From an uncultured Chthoniobacter sp. (GTDB taxonomy: Bacteria; Verrucomicrobiota; Verrucomicrobiia; Chthoniobacterales; Chthoniobacteraceae), in assembly GCA_903874975.1 (NCBI GenBank), contig CAIQUL010000147.1, positions 1-64,000 on the forward strand: a stretch of DNA of 64,000 nucleotides, written 5' to 3'. Below, piece after piece: positions 41,867-53,441 of the stretch (position 1 is the stretch's first letter; each line of letters starts with the position of its first letter). The translations under genes and the position numbers were made by a program. The notes below the pieces were generated by a model that ran no database searches, had not been told where the DNA came from, and saw only the letters and a list, made by a program, of their open reading frames with translations.

Positions 41867-42054
41867 GATGAAGCGTGGTTTGTCGGTGGCGCGAAATCAA
41901 CCGGGAAGCCTGATGATTAGGAGATTCATGAACGTGGAAACAAATCTTAGAGGAATTGTTTGACTTCAAAATGACACAGGGCCAAAAGACACGCATCCCG
42001 CTGGTCGCACCCCCCAGCACCAAACAATCAAACCACAGAAAACTTCACCAATTC

Positions 42055-42333
42055 ATGAACAAGGCAGAACTCGTAGAAAGCGTCCAAAAATCCCTCGGCA
42101 AAACCACCAGCAAAGCGGAGGCCGAGCGCGCGGTCGCCGCCGTCATTGACGGCATCAAAACGGGGCTGAAAAAGGGCAAGTCTGTGCAACTTGTCGGTTT
42201 CGGAAGCTTCAAAATCGCGAACCGCAAGGCGCGGATGGGCGTGAACCCAAAGACGGGTGCGAAGATCAAAATCAAGGCGTCCAAGAGCGTGAAATTTGCC
42301 GCAGGCAAGGACCTGAAGTCCAAGCTCAAATAA
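42055..42333 (+). CDS. HU-family DNA-binding protein
   Basis: MNKAELVESVQKSLGKTTSKAEAERAVAAVIDGIKTGLKKGKSVQLVGFGSFKIANRKARMGVNPKTGAKI. Confidence 0.95.
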   Translation: MNKAELVESVQKSLGKTTSKAEAERAVAAVIDGIKTGLKKGKSVQLVGFGSFKIANRKARMGVNPKTGAKIKIKASKSVKFAAGKDLKSKLK

Positions 42334-42348
42334 TTTCCTCCTAGCCCC

Positions 42349-42387
42349 GAGAGACCCCGTTTTGCCTCGTGCAAAACGGGGTTTCTC
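42349..42387 (+). terminator. Rho-independent terminator of HU gene
   Basis: gagaccccgttttgc ctcgt gcaaaacggggtttctc. Confidence 0.85.
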
Positions 42388-42459
42388 ACGTACGGAGCCA
42401 GAGGCGATGGGAAAGGGGGCGCGCATATTGCTAGGTAGTTTGTCTCAAATTTCTCCGGG

Positions 42460-45400
42460 ATGAACTCCTCCAACGATCAGACGAATCTCGCGATGCTCAG
42501 CGGTGCGCTCCTGCTGACGCTGGCGTCCGCGGTGGTGGTGGCGGTGCATTTTCGTGTGGGCGGGACGGTGGTATCGGGACTGGGGTTGGCGGCGGCGGGC
42601 GGCGTGGGATTGGCGGGCTGGCGATTGATGGGGCGCGCCCGGGTGCGCGCCGGGGAGTTGCGGGAGGCGTGGGAATTTCGCCGGCGGATTCTTGAGAATA
42701 GCGACGTGGTCATCGTGGAGCTGTCGTCCGAGGGGCGGTTGTTTTCGGCGTCCAAGGCGGGTGCGGCGTCACCGGACTGGACCGCGCAGTGGGTTGGGGA
42801 GTCGAGGGAGGTCGCCGTGGATGCGATCGCGCGCGCCCGGTCAGGAGAACGGGCGCGCTTTCGCGGCTGGTCGCGCGGACCTGTGGGGGAGCCGGTCCTG
42901 TGGGAAGTCATCGTCGCACCGGTCGCGGAGGGCGACGGGCCGACGGAGAAGCTGGTTTCGCTGGCGCGGGACATTACGAACCAGCACGAGGGCGAGGAAA
43001 AGTTTCGCCTGCTCTTCGAGAATTCCGCAGCGGTGTATCTGCTGTTGGCCGAGGGTGCGATCATCGACGCCAGCCCGGCGGCGGCGCGCCTGCTCGGGGG
43101 CGGCGAGCGGCGGGATTTCCTCAAACGCGAGTTGGACGAACTGTCTCCCGAAACGCAGCCCGACGGCGCGTCGTCCAAGGACAAGGCGCGGGCCTTGATG
43201 GAGGCGGCGACCACCGAGGGGAGTTGCGTGGCGGCGTGGCAATTCCGGCGGGCGGACGGCGAGGAAGTCTCCGTGGAGATCACGCTGACGAGCGGAGCGC
43301 TCTCCGGTCGTGCGGTGGTGCTGGCCGCCCTGCAGGAGGTGGGCGAAAACCGGAGCCTCAAGGAGACGCTGCGCGCGAGTGAGGAGCGGGTCCGAACCCT
43401 CACGACCGCCAATCTCGAAACTCAGCAGACCGCCGAGCGCGTGGTGCAGGAGAGCGAGCGTAGGTTTCGCGAACTTTTTGACGATGCACCGGTCGCTTAT
43501 CACGAGTTGGATCTCGACAACCACATCACGCGCGTCAATGGCACGGAGCTGGTGATGCTGGGCTACACCGCCGAGGAAATGGTCGGGAAGTCCGTTTGGA
43601 GTTTCATCATCGAGGAGAAGCTCGACGAGGTCGGGACGCGTGAAAGTCCGCACGGCGCGCGGAGCGAGTTTCCCTGCACGTTCCGGCGGAAGGATGGACG
43701 CAAGGTCTCGGTTCTGCTGAGGCAGAAACTCATCAAGGACGCCTCGGGAGCGATCTCCGGGCGACTGGTCACTCTGCAGGACGTCACCACGCTAAAACGC
43801 ACGGAACTCAAATTGCGCGACGCCGAGGAAGAATACCGGAGCATTTTTGAAAATGCGATCGAGGGCATCTTTCAGTCCACCGCCGAAGGGAGTTACCTGA
43901 GCGTGAATCCGGCGCTGGCGCGGATGTTCGGCTACGATTCGCCGGACGAAATGATGAGCACGGTGACGCACATCGGGCGGCAGCTTTACGTCCAGCCGGG
44001 ACGCCGCGGGGAATTCACCTCGCTCATTCTGGAGCAAGGGGCCGTGAGCAATTTTGAATCGGAGGTTTACCGCCGCGAGGGCAGCTCGATCTGGATCTCC
44101 GAGCACTGCCGCGCGGTGCGCGATGGCGATGGCAAACTCCTCTACTACGAAGGGACTGCCGAGGACATCACGGTGCGGCGCGGGACGGAACACGCCGTGA
44201 AATCCGCGCGGGACACGGCCATCGAATCGGCACGGTTGAAGAGTGAGTTTCTCGCCAATATGAGCCATGAAATCCGCACGCCGATGAATGGTATCATCGG
44301 CATGACGGACTTGCTGCTCGACACCGAGATGACACCGAAGCAGCGCGACTTTACGCAGACGATTGCGGGCAGCGCGGACTCGCTGCTGACGATCATCAAC
44401 GACATTCTGGATTTCTCGAAGATCGAGGCCGGGATGCTGAGTTTCGAGGAAATCGACTTTCAGCTTTCGACGGTGGTCGAGGGAGCCGTGGAGGTGCTGG
44501 CGGCGCGCGCGGCGGCGAAGAAAATCGATATTGCATCCCTCGTTTACAACGGAGTGCCGAACGGTCTGCGTGGCGATCCCGGCCGCCTGCGGCAGGTGCT
44601 CACGAATCTCATCAGCAACGCGGTGAAATTCACGGAGCGCGGCGAAGTGGTGGTGCGCGCCAATTGTCAGGAAGAGACGACGACGCACGCAGTCATCCGC
44701 TTCACCGTGACCGACTCCGGCATCGGGATTGATCCGGCGGCGCAGGCGCAGCTTTTTCAGGCCTTCGTGCAAGCCGATGGAACGACCACGCGGCGCTTCG
44801 GCGGAACCGGGCTGGGCCTCGCGATCTGCCGCCAACTGGTGCAGCGGATGGGCGGGGAGATCGGCGTCGTCAGCCAGCCGGGGAAAGGCTCGACCTTCTG
44901 GTTCACCGCGCGCTTTGTCCGGCAGGCTGCGAGTGTGCCGAGCGTGGCTCCGCGCAAAGCAGAGCTGCGCGATCTGCGGGTGCTCGTCGTGGACGACCAC
45001 GAGACGAATCGCGCCGTTCTGGAGCACTTGCTTTCATCCCGGGCGATGCACGTGCAGCAGTCCGTCAATGCGCTCGACGCGCTGGGCCTGATGCGCGCTG
45101 AGGCGGCGCGCGGGCGGACGTTTGATCTCGCGATTCTCGACATGCAGATGCCGGGTATGGATGGGCTGGAACTGGCGCGTTGCATCAAGAAGGAGCCAAA
45201 ACTCGCGGCCACGCGGATCGTCATGCTGACCTCGATGGACCGGCACAACGACCCGGAGGCGCTGCGCGAAAGCGGGGTGGATGGGTGTCTGGTGAAGCCC
45301 GTGAAACAGGCGCAGCTTTTCGAGTGCTTGCGGATGGTGATGTCGCCGGACGTCGGGGCGGGCGAGATCAAGTCCGCGCTCGTTCCTTTGCCCAAGGCCG

Positions 45401-46194
45401 TGGAAATTCCGGCTGAACTGGTGGGGCTGAATCTCCGCGTGCTGGTCGCGGAGGACAATTCGGTGAATCAGAAGGTCGCGGCCTGTCAGTTGGAGAGATT
45501 TTCCATCACTCCGGATGTGGTCGGAAACGGACGGCTGGCAATCGAGGCGGTGCGACGGACCAGCTACGACGTGATCCTGATGGATTGCCAGATGCCGGAA
45601 CTCGACGGTTACGCAGCGACGCGTGAATTGCGGATCAGCGAGGGGCCTACCCGGCGGAAATGGATCATCGCGATGACGGCGAATTCGCTGGAGGGGGACC
45701 GGGAGAAGTGCCTGGCCGCCGGGATGGACGACTACCTGAGTAAGCCGATCAAGCCGGAGGCCTTGGCCGCGGCGCTGTGCCGCTATGCGCAAAGGAGGCG
45801 CACCTCGGAGATGGCGAAACCGGCGGCACTGACTGGCGGCATTGTTGACGCGCAAATTCTCGCGGGTTTTCGGGAGATGGGTGCCGATCGAGGCGGGTCG
45901 TTGCTCGGCAGCTTGATCGAGACGTTTCTCGAAAACACGCCGCAGGTCATCGCTGCCGCGCGGGAGGCGCTGGCCGGTCGCGTGTCCGCCGAACTCGAGC
46001 GCGCCGCGCATACGTTGAAGGGCAGCAGCAGTAACTTCGGCGCGGAGCGCATGGGGGCCGCGTGCGCGGAACTCGAACGCGCCGCCCATGACGGTGTGCC
46101 GGACGGTGCGGCAGCCATGATCGCCGCCATTGAATCTGAATTTGCCTCGGTCCGCATCGCGCTCGAGCGAGAGCGCTCCACTTGTCTCGTATGA
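42460..46194 (+). CDS. Hybrid sensor histidine kinase: PAS domains, kinase, two receivers, Hpt
   Basis: [81 protein letters not shown]-term [17 protein letters not shown] (Hpt). Confidence 0.95.
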   Translation: MNSSNDQTNLAMLSGALLLTLASAVVVAVHFRVGGTVVSGLGLAAAGGVGLAGWRLMGRARVRAGELREAWEFRRRILENSDVVIVELSSEGRLFSASKAGAASPDWTAQWVGESREVAVDAIARARSGERARFRGWSRGPVGEPVLWEVIVAPVAEGDGPTEKLVSLARDITNQHEGEEKFRLLFENSAAVYLLLAEGAIIDASPAAARLLGGGERRDFLKRELDELSPETQPDGASSKDKARALMEAATTEGSCVAAWQFRRADGEEVSVEITLTSGALSGRAVVLAALQEVGENRSLKETLRASEERVRTLTTANLETQQTAERVVQESERRFRELFDDAPVAYHELDLDNHITRVNGTELVMLGYTAEEMVGKSVWSFIIEEKLDEVGTRESPHGARSEFPCTFRRKDGRKVSVLLRQKLIKDASGAISGRLVTLQDVTTLKRTELKLRDAEEEYRSIFENAIEGIFQSTAEGSYLSVNPALARMFGYDSPDEMMSTVTHIGRQLYVQPGRRGEFTSLILEQGAVSNFESEVYRREGSSIWISEHCRAVRDGDGKLLYYEGTAEDITVRRGTEHAVKSARDTAIESARLKSEFLANMSHEIRTPMNGIIGMTDLLLDTEMTPKQRDFTQTIAGSADSLLTIINDILDFSKIEAGMLSFEEIDFQLSTVVEGAVEVLAARAAAKKIDIASLVYNGVPNGLRGDPGRLRQVLTNLISNAVKFTERGEVVVRANCQEETTTHAVIRFTVTDSGIGIDPAAQAQLFQAFVQADGTTTRRFGGTGLGLAICRQLVQRMGGEIGVVSQPGKGSTFWFTARFVRQAASVPSVAPRKAELRDLRVLVVDDHETNRAVLEHLLSSRAMHVQQSVNALDALGLMRAEAARGRTFDLAILDMQMPGMDGLELARCIKKEPKLAATRIVMLTSMDRHNDPEALRESGVDGCLVKPVKQAQLFECLRMVMSPDVGAGEIKSALVPLPKAVEIPAELVGLNLRVLVAEDNSVNQKVAACQLERFSITPDVVGNGRLAIEAVRRTSYDVILMDCQMPELDGYAATRELRISEGPTRRKWIIAMTANSLEGDREKCLAAGMDDYLSKPIKPEALAAALCRYAQRRRTSEMAKPAALTGGIVDAQILAGFREMGADRGGSLLGSLIETFLENTPQVIAAAREALAGRVSAELERAAHTLKGSSSNFGAERMGAACAELERAAHDGVPDGAAAMIAAIESEFASVRIALERERSTCLV

Positions 46195-46775
46195 AAATCC
46201 TCATTGCAGAAGATGATCCCGTGTCGGTGAAAGTGCTGCAGTTCACGCTGGAGCATTACGGGCACGAAGTCGTCGTCGCGGCCAGCGGCTCGGAGGCCTG
46301 GGAGAAGTTCGACGCGGAACCGGTGCGCGTGATCGTGAGCGACTGGATGATGCCGGGGCTCGATGGCTTGCAGCTCTGTCAGAAAGTGCGCGAGCGCCCG
46401 AAGACGGAGTACACGTATTTCATCCTGCTCACCGCGATCCACACCGGTCGCGAAAACCTGCGGCACGCGATGAATGCCGGCGTGGACGATTTCCTCACCA
46501 AGCCGCTCGACCGCGAGGCGATCCTCATGCGGCTGCGCGTGGCCGAGCGCATCCTCGAATTCACGAAGCAGATTCGCCTGCTCAAGGAACTCATCCCGAT
46601 CTGCATGTACTGCAAGAAGGTGCGCGACGACTCGGACTATTGGGATCAGGTCGAGAGCTACATCCACGTCCATACCGGCAGCAATTTCAGCCACGGCATC
46701 TGCCCCACCTGCTTCGACCAGCAGATGAGCAATCTGAGCCGGGCCGGCGTGACGATCGCGCCCGCGGCGGACTAG
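46191..46775 (+). CDS. Response regulator with C-terminal Cys/His-containing extension
   Basis: [31 protein letters not shown]-term [43 protein letters not shown]. Confidence 0.92.
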   Translation: MKILIAEDDPVSVKVLQFTLEHYGHEVVVAASGSEAWEKFDAEPVRVIVSDWMMPGLDGLQLCQKVRERPKTEYTYFILLTAIHTGRENLRHAMNAGVDDFLTKPLDREAILMRLRVAERILEFTKQIRLLKELIPICMYCKKVRDDSDYWDQVESYIHVHTGSNFSHGICPTCFDQQMSNLSRAGVTIAPAAD

Positions 46776-47521
46776 CAGACGGCGTCCTTGCAGGACGCGA
46801 CGGTGTATTCGCGATTCAGGCGGGCGATGACGGAGGCGGGGATGTCCGCGGGGCAGACGGCTTCACATTCAAGGTAGTTCGAGCAGTTGCCAAAGCCTTC
46901 CTCGTCCATGGTGCGGACCATTTTCAAGGCGCGCGAGGTGCGCTCGGCCTGGCCTTGCGGGAGCAGGGCGAGGTGGGAAACTTTCGCGCCGACGAAAAGC
47001 ATGGCGCTGGCGTTGGGGCAGGCGGCCACGCAGGCGCCGCAGCCGATGCAGGCGGCGGCTTCCATGGCGGCGTCGGCGGCGACTTTCGGGACGGGGAGAC
47101 AGTTCGCGTCCTGTGCTGAGCCGGCGCGCGCGGTGATAAACCCACCCGCCTGCTGGATGCGGTCGAAGGCGCTGCGATCGACGATGAGATCGCGGACGAC
47201 GGGGAAGGTCTTCGCGCGGAACGGCTCGACGTGGATGGTCTCGCCGTCCTTGAATTTCCGCATGTAGAGCTGGCACGTGGTGGTCTCGCTCGGGCCATGC
47301 GGCAGGCCGTTGATCGAGAGCGAACACGTCCCGCAGATGCCTTCGCGGCAGTCGTGGTCAAAGGCGATGGGCTCCTCGCCTTTGACGGTAAGGTCGTCGT
47401 TCACGATGTCGAGCATCTCGAGAAAGGAGGCGTCCTCGGGAATGTTGCGCGCTTCGATGGGGACGAGTTGGCCGGGGCTTTTGGCGTCTTTCTGACGCCA
47501 GACTTTGAGGTGAAGATTCAT
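46772..47521 (-). CDS. sdhB: Succinate dehydrogenase/fumarate reductase iron-sulfur subunit
   Basis: [48 protein letters not shown]. Confidence 0.95.
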   Translation of the reverse strand: MNLHLKVWRQKDAKSPGQLVPIEARNIPEDASFLEMLDIVNDDLTVKGEEPIAFDHDCREGICGTCSLSINGLPHGPSETTTCQLYMRKFKDGETIHVEPFRAKTFPVVRDLIVDRSAFDRIQQAGGFITARAGSAQDANCLPVPKVAADAAMEAAACIGCGACVAACPNASAMLFVGAKVSHLALLPQGQAERTSRALKMVRTMDEEGFGNCSNYLECEAVCPADIPASVIARLNREYTVASCKDAVC

Positions 47522-47533
47522 GACGAAAAGCGG

Positions 47534-49453
47534 TTACTTGTAGCTGCGGACGCTGGGATGGACTTCTTCAAAGACCAGCGGTTCGACGTTGCGGGTGGGT
47601 TTCTCGCCTTCGCCGTTGAAGCCCCAGGCGGCGACGTGCTGGAAGTTGGTGTCGTCGCGCTTGGCTTCGCCGTCGGGGTATTGAAACTCCTCGCGGAAAT
47701 GGCCGCCGCAGGATTCACGGCGCTCAAAGGCGTCGAGGCAGAGCAGTTCGCCGAATTCGAGAAAGTCGGCGACGCGCCCGGCTTTTTCGAGCGAGACGTT
47801 GAGTGCCTCGCCTTCGCCGGGGACGTTCACGTTTTTCCAGAACTCCTCTCGCAGCGGCGGAATCTGCGCGAGGGCGCGCTGGAGGCTCTTTTCGCTGCGG
47901 GCCATGCCGCAGTAGTCCCACATGATGCGACCGAGTTCGCGGTGGAAGTGATCGACGGTGCGCTTGCCTTTGATGCTGAGCAGGCGGTTGGTGCGGGCGC
48001 GCACGTCAGCTTCGGTGCGCTTGAATTCCTCGCGGTCGGTGGTCGGACGCTTGCCGATTTGCGGCGCGAGGTAGTTGCCGATCGTGTAGGGCAGGACGAA
48101 GTAGCCGTCGGCCAGTCCCTGCATCAGCGCGCTGGCCCCGAGGCGGTTCGCGCCGTGGTCGGAGAAGTTCGCTTCGCCGAGGACGAAGAGGCCGGGGATG
48201 TTCGACATCAGGTCGTAGTCCACCCACAGCCCGCCCATCGTGTAATGCACGGCGGGATAGATGCGCATCGGCTGCTGGTAGGCGTTTTCACCGGTGATCT
48301 GGTGATACATGTCGAAAAGATTGCCGTAGCGCTCGCGCACGGTTGGTTCGCTGAGGCGCTTGATGGCGTCGGCGAAATCGAGATACACGCCGAGCCCGCC
48401 AGGGCCGACCCCGCGGCCGTCGTCGCACGCCTCTTTCGCGGAACGCGAGGAAATGTCGCGCGGGGCGAGGTTGCCAAAGCTGGGATATTTCCGCTCGAGA
48501 TAGTAGTCGCGCTCGGCGTCGGGGATTTCGTGGGGCTTGCGGTTGTCGCCTTTCTTTTTGGGAACCCAGACGCGCCCGTCGTTGCGGAGCGACTCGGACA
48601 TGAGGGTGAGCTTGCTCTGGAAGTCCCCGGCGACGGGGATGCAGGTCGGATGGATCTGCGTGTAGCAGGGATTGGCCATCAGCGCGCCGCGTTTGTAGGC
48701 GCGCCAGGAGGCGGTGACGTTGCAGCCTTTCGCGTTGGTCGAAAGGTAGAAGACGTTGCCGTAGCCGCCGGTGCAGAGCAGCACGGCGTCGGCGGCGTGC
48801 GAGGTGATCGCGCCGGTCACCATGTCGCGGACGACGATGCCTTTCGCGTGGCCGTCCACGAGCACGACATCGAGCATCTCAGTGCGCGGAAACATCTCGA
48901 CGGTCTTTTCCGCGATCTGCCGGTTCAGCGCGGAGTAAGCGCCGAGCAGGAGTTGCTGCCCCGTTTGTCCGCGGGCGTAAAACGTCCGCGAGACCTGTGC
49001 GCCGCCGAACGAGCGATTCGCGAGCAACCCGCCGTATTCGCGGGCAAACGGCACGCCCTGCGCCACGCATTGATCAATGATCGCCGCGCTGACTTCCGCG
49101 AGCCGATACACGTTCGCCTCGCGCGAGCGGAAGTCGCCGCCTTTGATCGTGTCGTAAAAAAGCCGCTGCACGGAGTCGCCGTCGTTTTGGTAATTTTTCG
49201 CTGCATTGATCCCGCCCTGCGCGGCGATTGAGTGCGCCCGGCGCGGCGAATCCTGATAGCAAAAGCACTTCACTTTATAGCCCATCTCTCCGAGCGACGC
49301 CGCCGCGCTCGCGCCCGCCAGACCGCTGCCGACGACGATGATCTCATACTTCCGCCGGTTTGCGGGATTGATCAGCTTCGACTCAAACTTGTGCTTCTCC
49401 CACTTCTGGGAGAGGGGACCGGTCGGGATTTTTGAATCAAGGACAGCGCTCAT
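47534..49453 (-). CDS. sdhA: Succinate dehydrogenase/fumarate reductase flavoprotein subunit
   Basis: [69 protein letters not shown]. Confidence 0.96.
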   Translation of the reverse strand: MSAVLDSKIPTGPLSQKWEKHKFESKLINPANRRKYEIIVVGSGLAGASAAASLGEMGYKVKCFCYQDSPRRAHSIAAQGGINAAKNYQNDGDSVQRLFYDTIKGGDFRSREANVYRLAEVSAAIIDQCVAQGVPFAREYGGLLANRSFGGAQVSRTFYARGQTGQQLLLGAYSALNRQIAEKTVEMFPRTEMLDVVLVDGHAKGIVVRDMVTGAITSHAADAVLLCTGGYGNVFYLSTNAKGCNVTASWRAYKRGALMANPCYTQIHPTCIPVAGDFQSKLTLMSESLRNDGRVWVPKKKGDNRKPHEIPDAERDYYLERKYPSFGNLAPRDISSRSAKEACDDGRGVGPGGLGVYLDFADAIKRLSEPTVRERYGNLFDMYHQITGENAYQQPMRIYPAVHYTMGGLWVDYDLMSNIPGLFVLGEANFSDHGANRLGASALMQGLADGYFVLPYTIGNYLAPQIGKRPTTDREEFKRTEADVRARTNRLLSIKGKRTVDHFHRELGRIMWDYCGMARSEKSLQRALAQIPPLREEFWKNVNVPGEGEALNVSLEKAGRVADFLEFGELLCLDAFERRESCGGHFREEFQYPDGEAKRDDTNFQHVAAWGFNGEGEKPTRNVEPLVFEEVHPSVRSYK

Positions 49454-50130
49454 AATTTCAGGACTCCGGTAAGGACGGCGACGGGGATGGAGGCGTAGCC
49501 GAGGAAGATCAGCCACGACAGGGCGACCCCGCCTTTCTCCCACAGCGGGCGCAGTTTCGCGCTATTCAGGCCGAGGGTTTGGAAAAGGCTGCCGATGCCG
49601 TGGTTCAGGTGCATTGCCAGTAGGCCGACGGCGACGATGTAAAAAGTCGACGCGGCCTTGCTTTGGAAACCGAGGATCAGCATCCGGTAAACGTCGTGCC
49701 GGCCCATCGCGTCTGTCATGTGCGCGAAGCTCGGGTCGATCTTGTGGGCGGTGAAATGCAGGAGATGGAAGATGATGAAGCAGAGCACCATCAGGCCGCT
49801 GAGGGTCATCATGCGGGCCGGGAAGGTCGCAGCGCGGCGGTTGGTCACGGCGTAGCCGACCGGGCGGGCGGCGCGGTTTTCCATACGGAGTTTGATCGTG
49901 AAAACGATGTGCGCCACGACCATCGCGAGGAGGCCGAGGCGGATGACCCAGAGGAGTTCGCCGAGGCTTTGGAGAAAGAGCGCGTAGCGGTTCAGCGGTT
50001 CGGGGCCGAGGAAGACCTGGAGGTTTCCGATGAGATGGCCGACGACGAAGCCGAAGAGGCCGAGGCCGGTCAGGGCGACGATCCATTTTCGACCGATGGA
50101 GGAGGAGAGATACGAGGAGATGGAATTCAC
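49450..50130 (-). CDS. sdhC: Succinate dehydrogenase cytochrome b subunit
   Basis: [41 protein letters not shown]; adjacent to sdhAB. Confidence 0.93.
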   Translation of the reverse strand: MNSISSYLSSSIGRKWIVALTGLGLFGFVVGHLIGNLQVFLGPEPLNRYALFLQSLGELLWVIRLGLLAMVVAHIVFTIKLRMENRAARPVGYAVTNRRAATFPARMMTLSGLMVLCFIIFHLLHFTAHKIDPSFAHMTDAMGRHDVYRMLILGFQSKAASTFYIVAVGLLAMHLNHGIGSLFQTLGLNSAKLRPLWEKGGVALSWLIFLGYASIPVAVLTGVLKL

Positions 50131-50145
50131 AGTTTGGGCAAAAAA

Positions 50146-50529
50146 TCAGGTGTCGGGAAACTCCGCCGGGCTGAGGCCGAGGGCAACGATCGAGCAGGCG
50201 GTGATGGTGCGCAGTCCCAGATCGGCAGCGGCTTCGATCAGTTCGTCGCTTTCGGAGCCGGGATTCAGCCAGACTTCCTTCGGCGATTTGGCGGCAATGG
50301 CCGGGAGCAGTTGCCGGCCCAGGGCGGGCGGCACATAGAGGCTCACGTAGTCGAGTGGCACGGTGATCACGTCGAGATTCGGATACGCCGTCAGCCCCTC
50401 CACGGTTGCCTCGCGCGGGTTCACCGGCACCACGTTCATGCCGTATTCGCGATATGCGCGCACCGCCTTGTTCCCATATTTGCGCCGATCTTGCGAAGCG
50501 CCGAGGACTGCGACAGTGGGTTCAGACAT
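50146..50529 (-). CDS. CoA-binding domain protein
   Basis: VAVLGASQDRRKYGNKAVRAYREYGMNVVPVNPRE..VWLNPGSESDELIEAA. Confidence 0.88.
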   Translation of the reverse strand: MSEPTVAVLGASQDRRKYGNKAVRAYREYGMNVVPVNPREATVEGLTAYPNLDVITVPLDYVSLYVPPALGRQLLPAIAAKSPKEVWLNPGSESDELIEAAADLGLRTITACSIVALGLSPAEFPDT

Positions 50530-50824
50530 GAGTGATTGGGATTTTTGTAAAGGCCGCGTGCCCCGCATGGGAAGCGCGAAGTCTGTGCGGCGGAAAAATT
50601 TGTGCTGCGGATTCCCGATTTTTCGCCGCCCCAAATATAACCCTTGCGCTTTCCCCACGATGCGGTCACTTCCCGCCGCACCGTTAGAGCCCATAAGGGT
50701 AGGGAGATTGCTAGTTGTTTCGTTAACGTGGATTTTGTCCGCGGACTTCAGTGGCAGTTTGAGATCCGATTACCGGAAACCGCCGTAGTTTGCTCCGCAG
50801 TTGCTTAGAAAAAACAAAACCATC

Positions 50825-51172
<348 letters not shown>

Positions 51173-51198
51173 GCGCCTCGTTTAGGAAATAAACTCGC

Positions 51199-51236
51199 AA
51201 ACGCCCCGGTCGAAAGACCGGGGCGTTTTGCTTTTC
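51199..51236 (+). terminator. Rho-independent terminator of RRM gene
   Basis: aaacgccccggtc gaaa gaccggggcgtttt. Confidence 0.88.
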
Positions 51237-51331
51237 CGGCGGTGGAGGAAAAGGCTGCGCAAATCATGGAGAGCATCGCGCAATTGGTGTCATTGACGCC
51301 GCCCGCGAACTAGCCGAATGGATAGCCAACG

Positions 51332-51679
51332 ATGGTTGCGCGCCTGACACTCCTGATTTTCCTGCTCGTGGGGCTCGCCTTCGGGCCGGTGCGCGGGGCA
51401 GTGTCGTGTGGGAAAGGGGCGGGCGTCGCGGTGTGCCACGCGTGCTGTGCGGATCCGGCTGCGGCTTGTTGCGCGATTGCCTGTGGGTCGGAAAAGGAGG
51501 CACCTCCAGTGCAAGCTGCGCCGACTGCGGATGACGGCAAGCAACTGTCGGCGCCGCATTGGGTTCTCTTCGGACTTCGCCTGGTTCCGGTGGTGGAGCG
51601 TCCGGCGGTCTACCGGCGGCAGGCGGCGCGAATGCCGGTGGTGGCGCGGCTCGATCTGCTCTGCACGCGGCTCATCTGA
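51332..51679 (+). CDS. small secreted Cys-rich protein upstream of the metal efflux genes
   Basis: Signal peptide then VSCGKGAGVAVCHACCADPAAACCAIACGSEKE. Confidence 0.6.
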   Translation: MVARLTLLIFLLVGLAFGPVRGAVSCGKGAGVAVCHACCADPAAACCAIACGSEKEAPPVQAAPTADDGKQLSAPHWVLFGLRLVPVVERPAVYRRQAARMPVVARLDLLCTRLI

Positions 51680-51773
51680 GAGGGCATTGAAGAGGCGTGG
51701 TGTGTCCACGCGTCTCGTGGCGGCGTCCCGGTCGGGAGGCTGCCGCCTCAATGCAACCCAACTCTCAGATTCC

Positions 51774-53441
51774 ATGAAACGAACTTTTTTCTCCTTCCTC
51801 ATCATCGCCATCGCCGTCGTCGCCGCTGCGACTGGCTGGCACCTCGGCAGTCAGCGTGCGTCGTCGGCGGCCTCCGCCGGCCCGCGCAAGGTGCTCTTTT
51901 ACCAGAGCCCCATGCACCCGTGGATCAAGTTCGACCAGCCGGGCAACTGCACGATCTGCGGGATGAAACTCGTGCCCGTCTTCGAGGGCGATCCCGTCAC
52001 CGACGCCACGGCCGGTCCGGTGGTGAAACTCAGCGCGCAGACTGTCAGCACGATCCAGGTGGAGACCACGCCGATCGCGCGCCAGCCGCTGCGGCGCATT
52101 ATCCGCGTAGCCGGGCGGATCGATGACGACGACTCCGCGCATCGCCGGCTCTCGGCGTATGTCGAAGGCCGGATCGACAAACTTTTCGTCAACTCCGTCG
52201 GCGCGGAAGTGGTCGCGGGGCAGCCGCTGGCCTCGCTCTTCAGCCGCGAGTTGCTCGTGGCCCGCAGCGAATACAACCTCGCCGCGCAACGTCCCGCGTC
52301 GCCGGAGCGCGAAAGCGCGCTCGCCGGCAGTCGGCAGAAATTGCGCCGCTTCGGACTCACCGCGGAGCAGATTGAAAAGCTGCCCGGCCAGACCGGCGAC
52401 ACCTTCGACATTGTCGCGCCCATCACCGGCACGGTGGTCGAGCGCAAAGTCTATGAAGGGCAGTACGTGAAGGAGGGCGAGGTGCTCTTCGAGATCGCGG
52501 ATTTTTCGAAAATGTGGTTCGTCTTCGACGCCTACGAGCGCGACCTCGCGTGGATTCGCACGGGGCAGATGGTCGAGGTCACCACGCCGAGCGTGCCGGG
52601 CAAAGTGTTCACCGCGCCGGTTACGTTCATTGATCCGAATCTCGTGATGGAAACGCGCACGGCGAAAGTGCGCGTGATCCTGGACAACCCGCTAGTCCCC
52701 GATCCCGGCAAACACCGGCGTGAACTGCTCCACAAGACTTTCGCCGATGGCCGCATCCGCGTGGACACGGAGCCGGTGCTGGCCGTGCCGCGTAGCGCGG
52801 TGCTTTCGCCGGGTGGCGAGGCGCTGGTCTACGTCGCGAAAGGCGAGCGCGAGTACGAGCCGAGGCGCGTCACGCTCGGGCGGGCCGGGGATGATTTTTG
52901 GGAAGTGCTTGCGGGGTTGCAGGAAGGCGAACGCGTCGTGACCACGGGCAATTTGCTCGTCGATGCGCAGGCGCAACTGGACCAGCCATCACCAGTGTCC
53001 GCCCGGAAGACCACCGCGCCGCTTTCCGCCGAGCAGCGCGCGAGCGCGGAGAAGCTGTTCGCGGCAGCCTCGGCGGTTGGCGAGGCGCTGGCCGCGGACG
53101 ATCTCGCCGCGCAGAACACGCGCATCGAAGCGCTGCATGCTGCCGCGATGGCGTTCGATGACCCGCGGCTGACTGCGGTGGCACACGTCACCCCGGCCAA
53201 GGATCTCACCGCCGCGCGCAAGCAGTTCTACCCGCTGAGCATGGCCGTCTCCGACATCGCCATGCAGGTGAGACGGCAGGATGGCAAAGCCGCCGTGAAA
53301 GTCTTTGAGTGTCCGATGGCCAAGAGCGCCGTCCCGAGCGCAGAGACCAATCAGGGCCGCTGGGTGCAGGTCGCCGGGTCGCTGCGCAATCCGTTTTTCG
53401 GCGCGGAGATGCTCGAATGTGGAAAGGAGATTCAACCGTGA
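51774..53441 (+). CDS. cusB: CusB-type RND periplasmic adaptor with heavy-metal-binding and DUF3347-like domains
   Basis: YQSPMHPWIKFDQPGNCTICGMKLVPVFEGD; adaptor core; C-term resembling DUF3347. Confidence 0.88.
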   Translation: MKRTFFSFLIIAIAVVAAATGWHLGSQRASSAASAGPRKVLFYQSPMHPWIKFDQPGNCTICGMKLVPVFEGDPVTDATAGPVVKLSAQTVSTIQVETTPIARQPLRRIIRVAGRIDDDDSAHRRLSAYVEGRIDKLFVNSVGAEVVAGQPLASLFSRELLVARSEYNLAAQRPASPERESALAGSRQKLRRFGLTAEQIEKLPGQTGDTFDIVAPITGTVVERKVYEGQYVKEGEVLFEIADFSKMWFVFDAYERDLAWIRTGQMVEVTTPSVPGKVFTAPVTFIDPNLVMETRTAKVRVILDNPLVPDPGKHRRELLHKTFADGRIRVDTEPVLAVPRSAVLSPGGEALVYVAKGEREYEPRRVTLGRAGDDFWEVLAGLQEGERVVTTGNLLVDAQAQLDQPSPVSARKTTAPLSAEQRASAEKLFAAASAVGEALAADDLAAQNTRIEALHAAAMAFDDPRLTAVAHVTPAKDLTAARKQFYPLSMAVSDIAMQVRRQDGKAAVKVFECPMAKSAVPSAETNQGRWVQVAGSLRNPFFGAEMLECGKEIQP

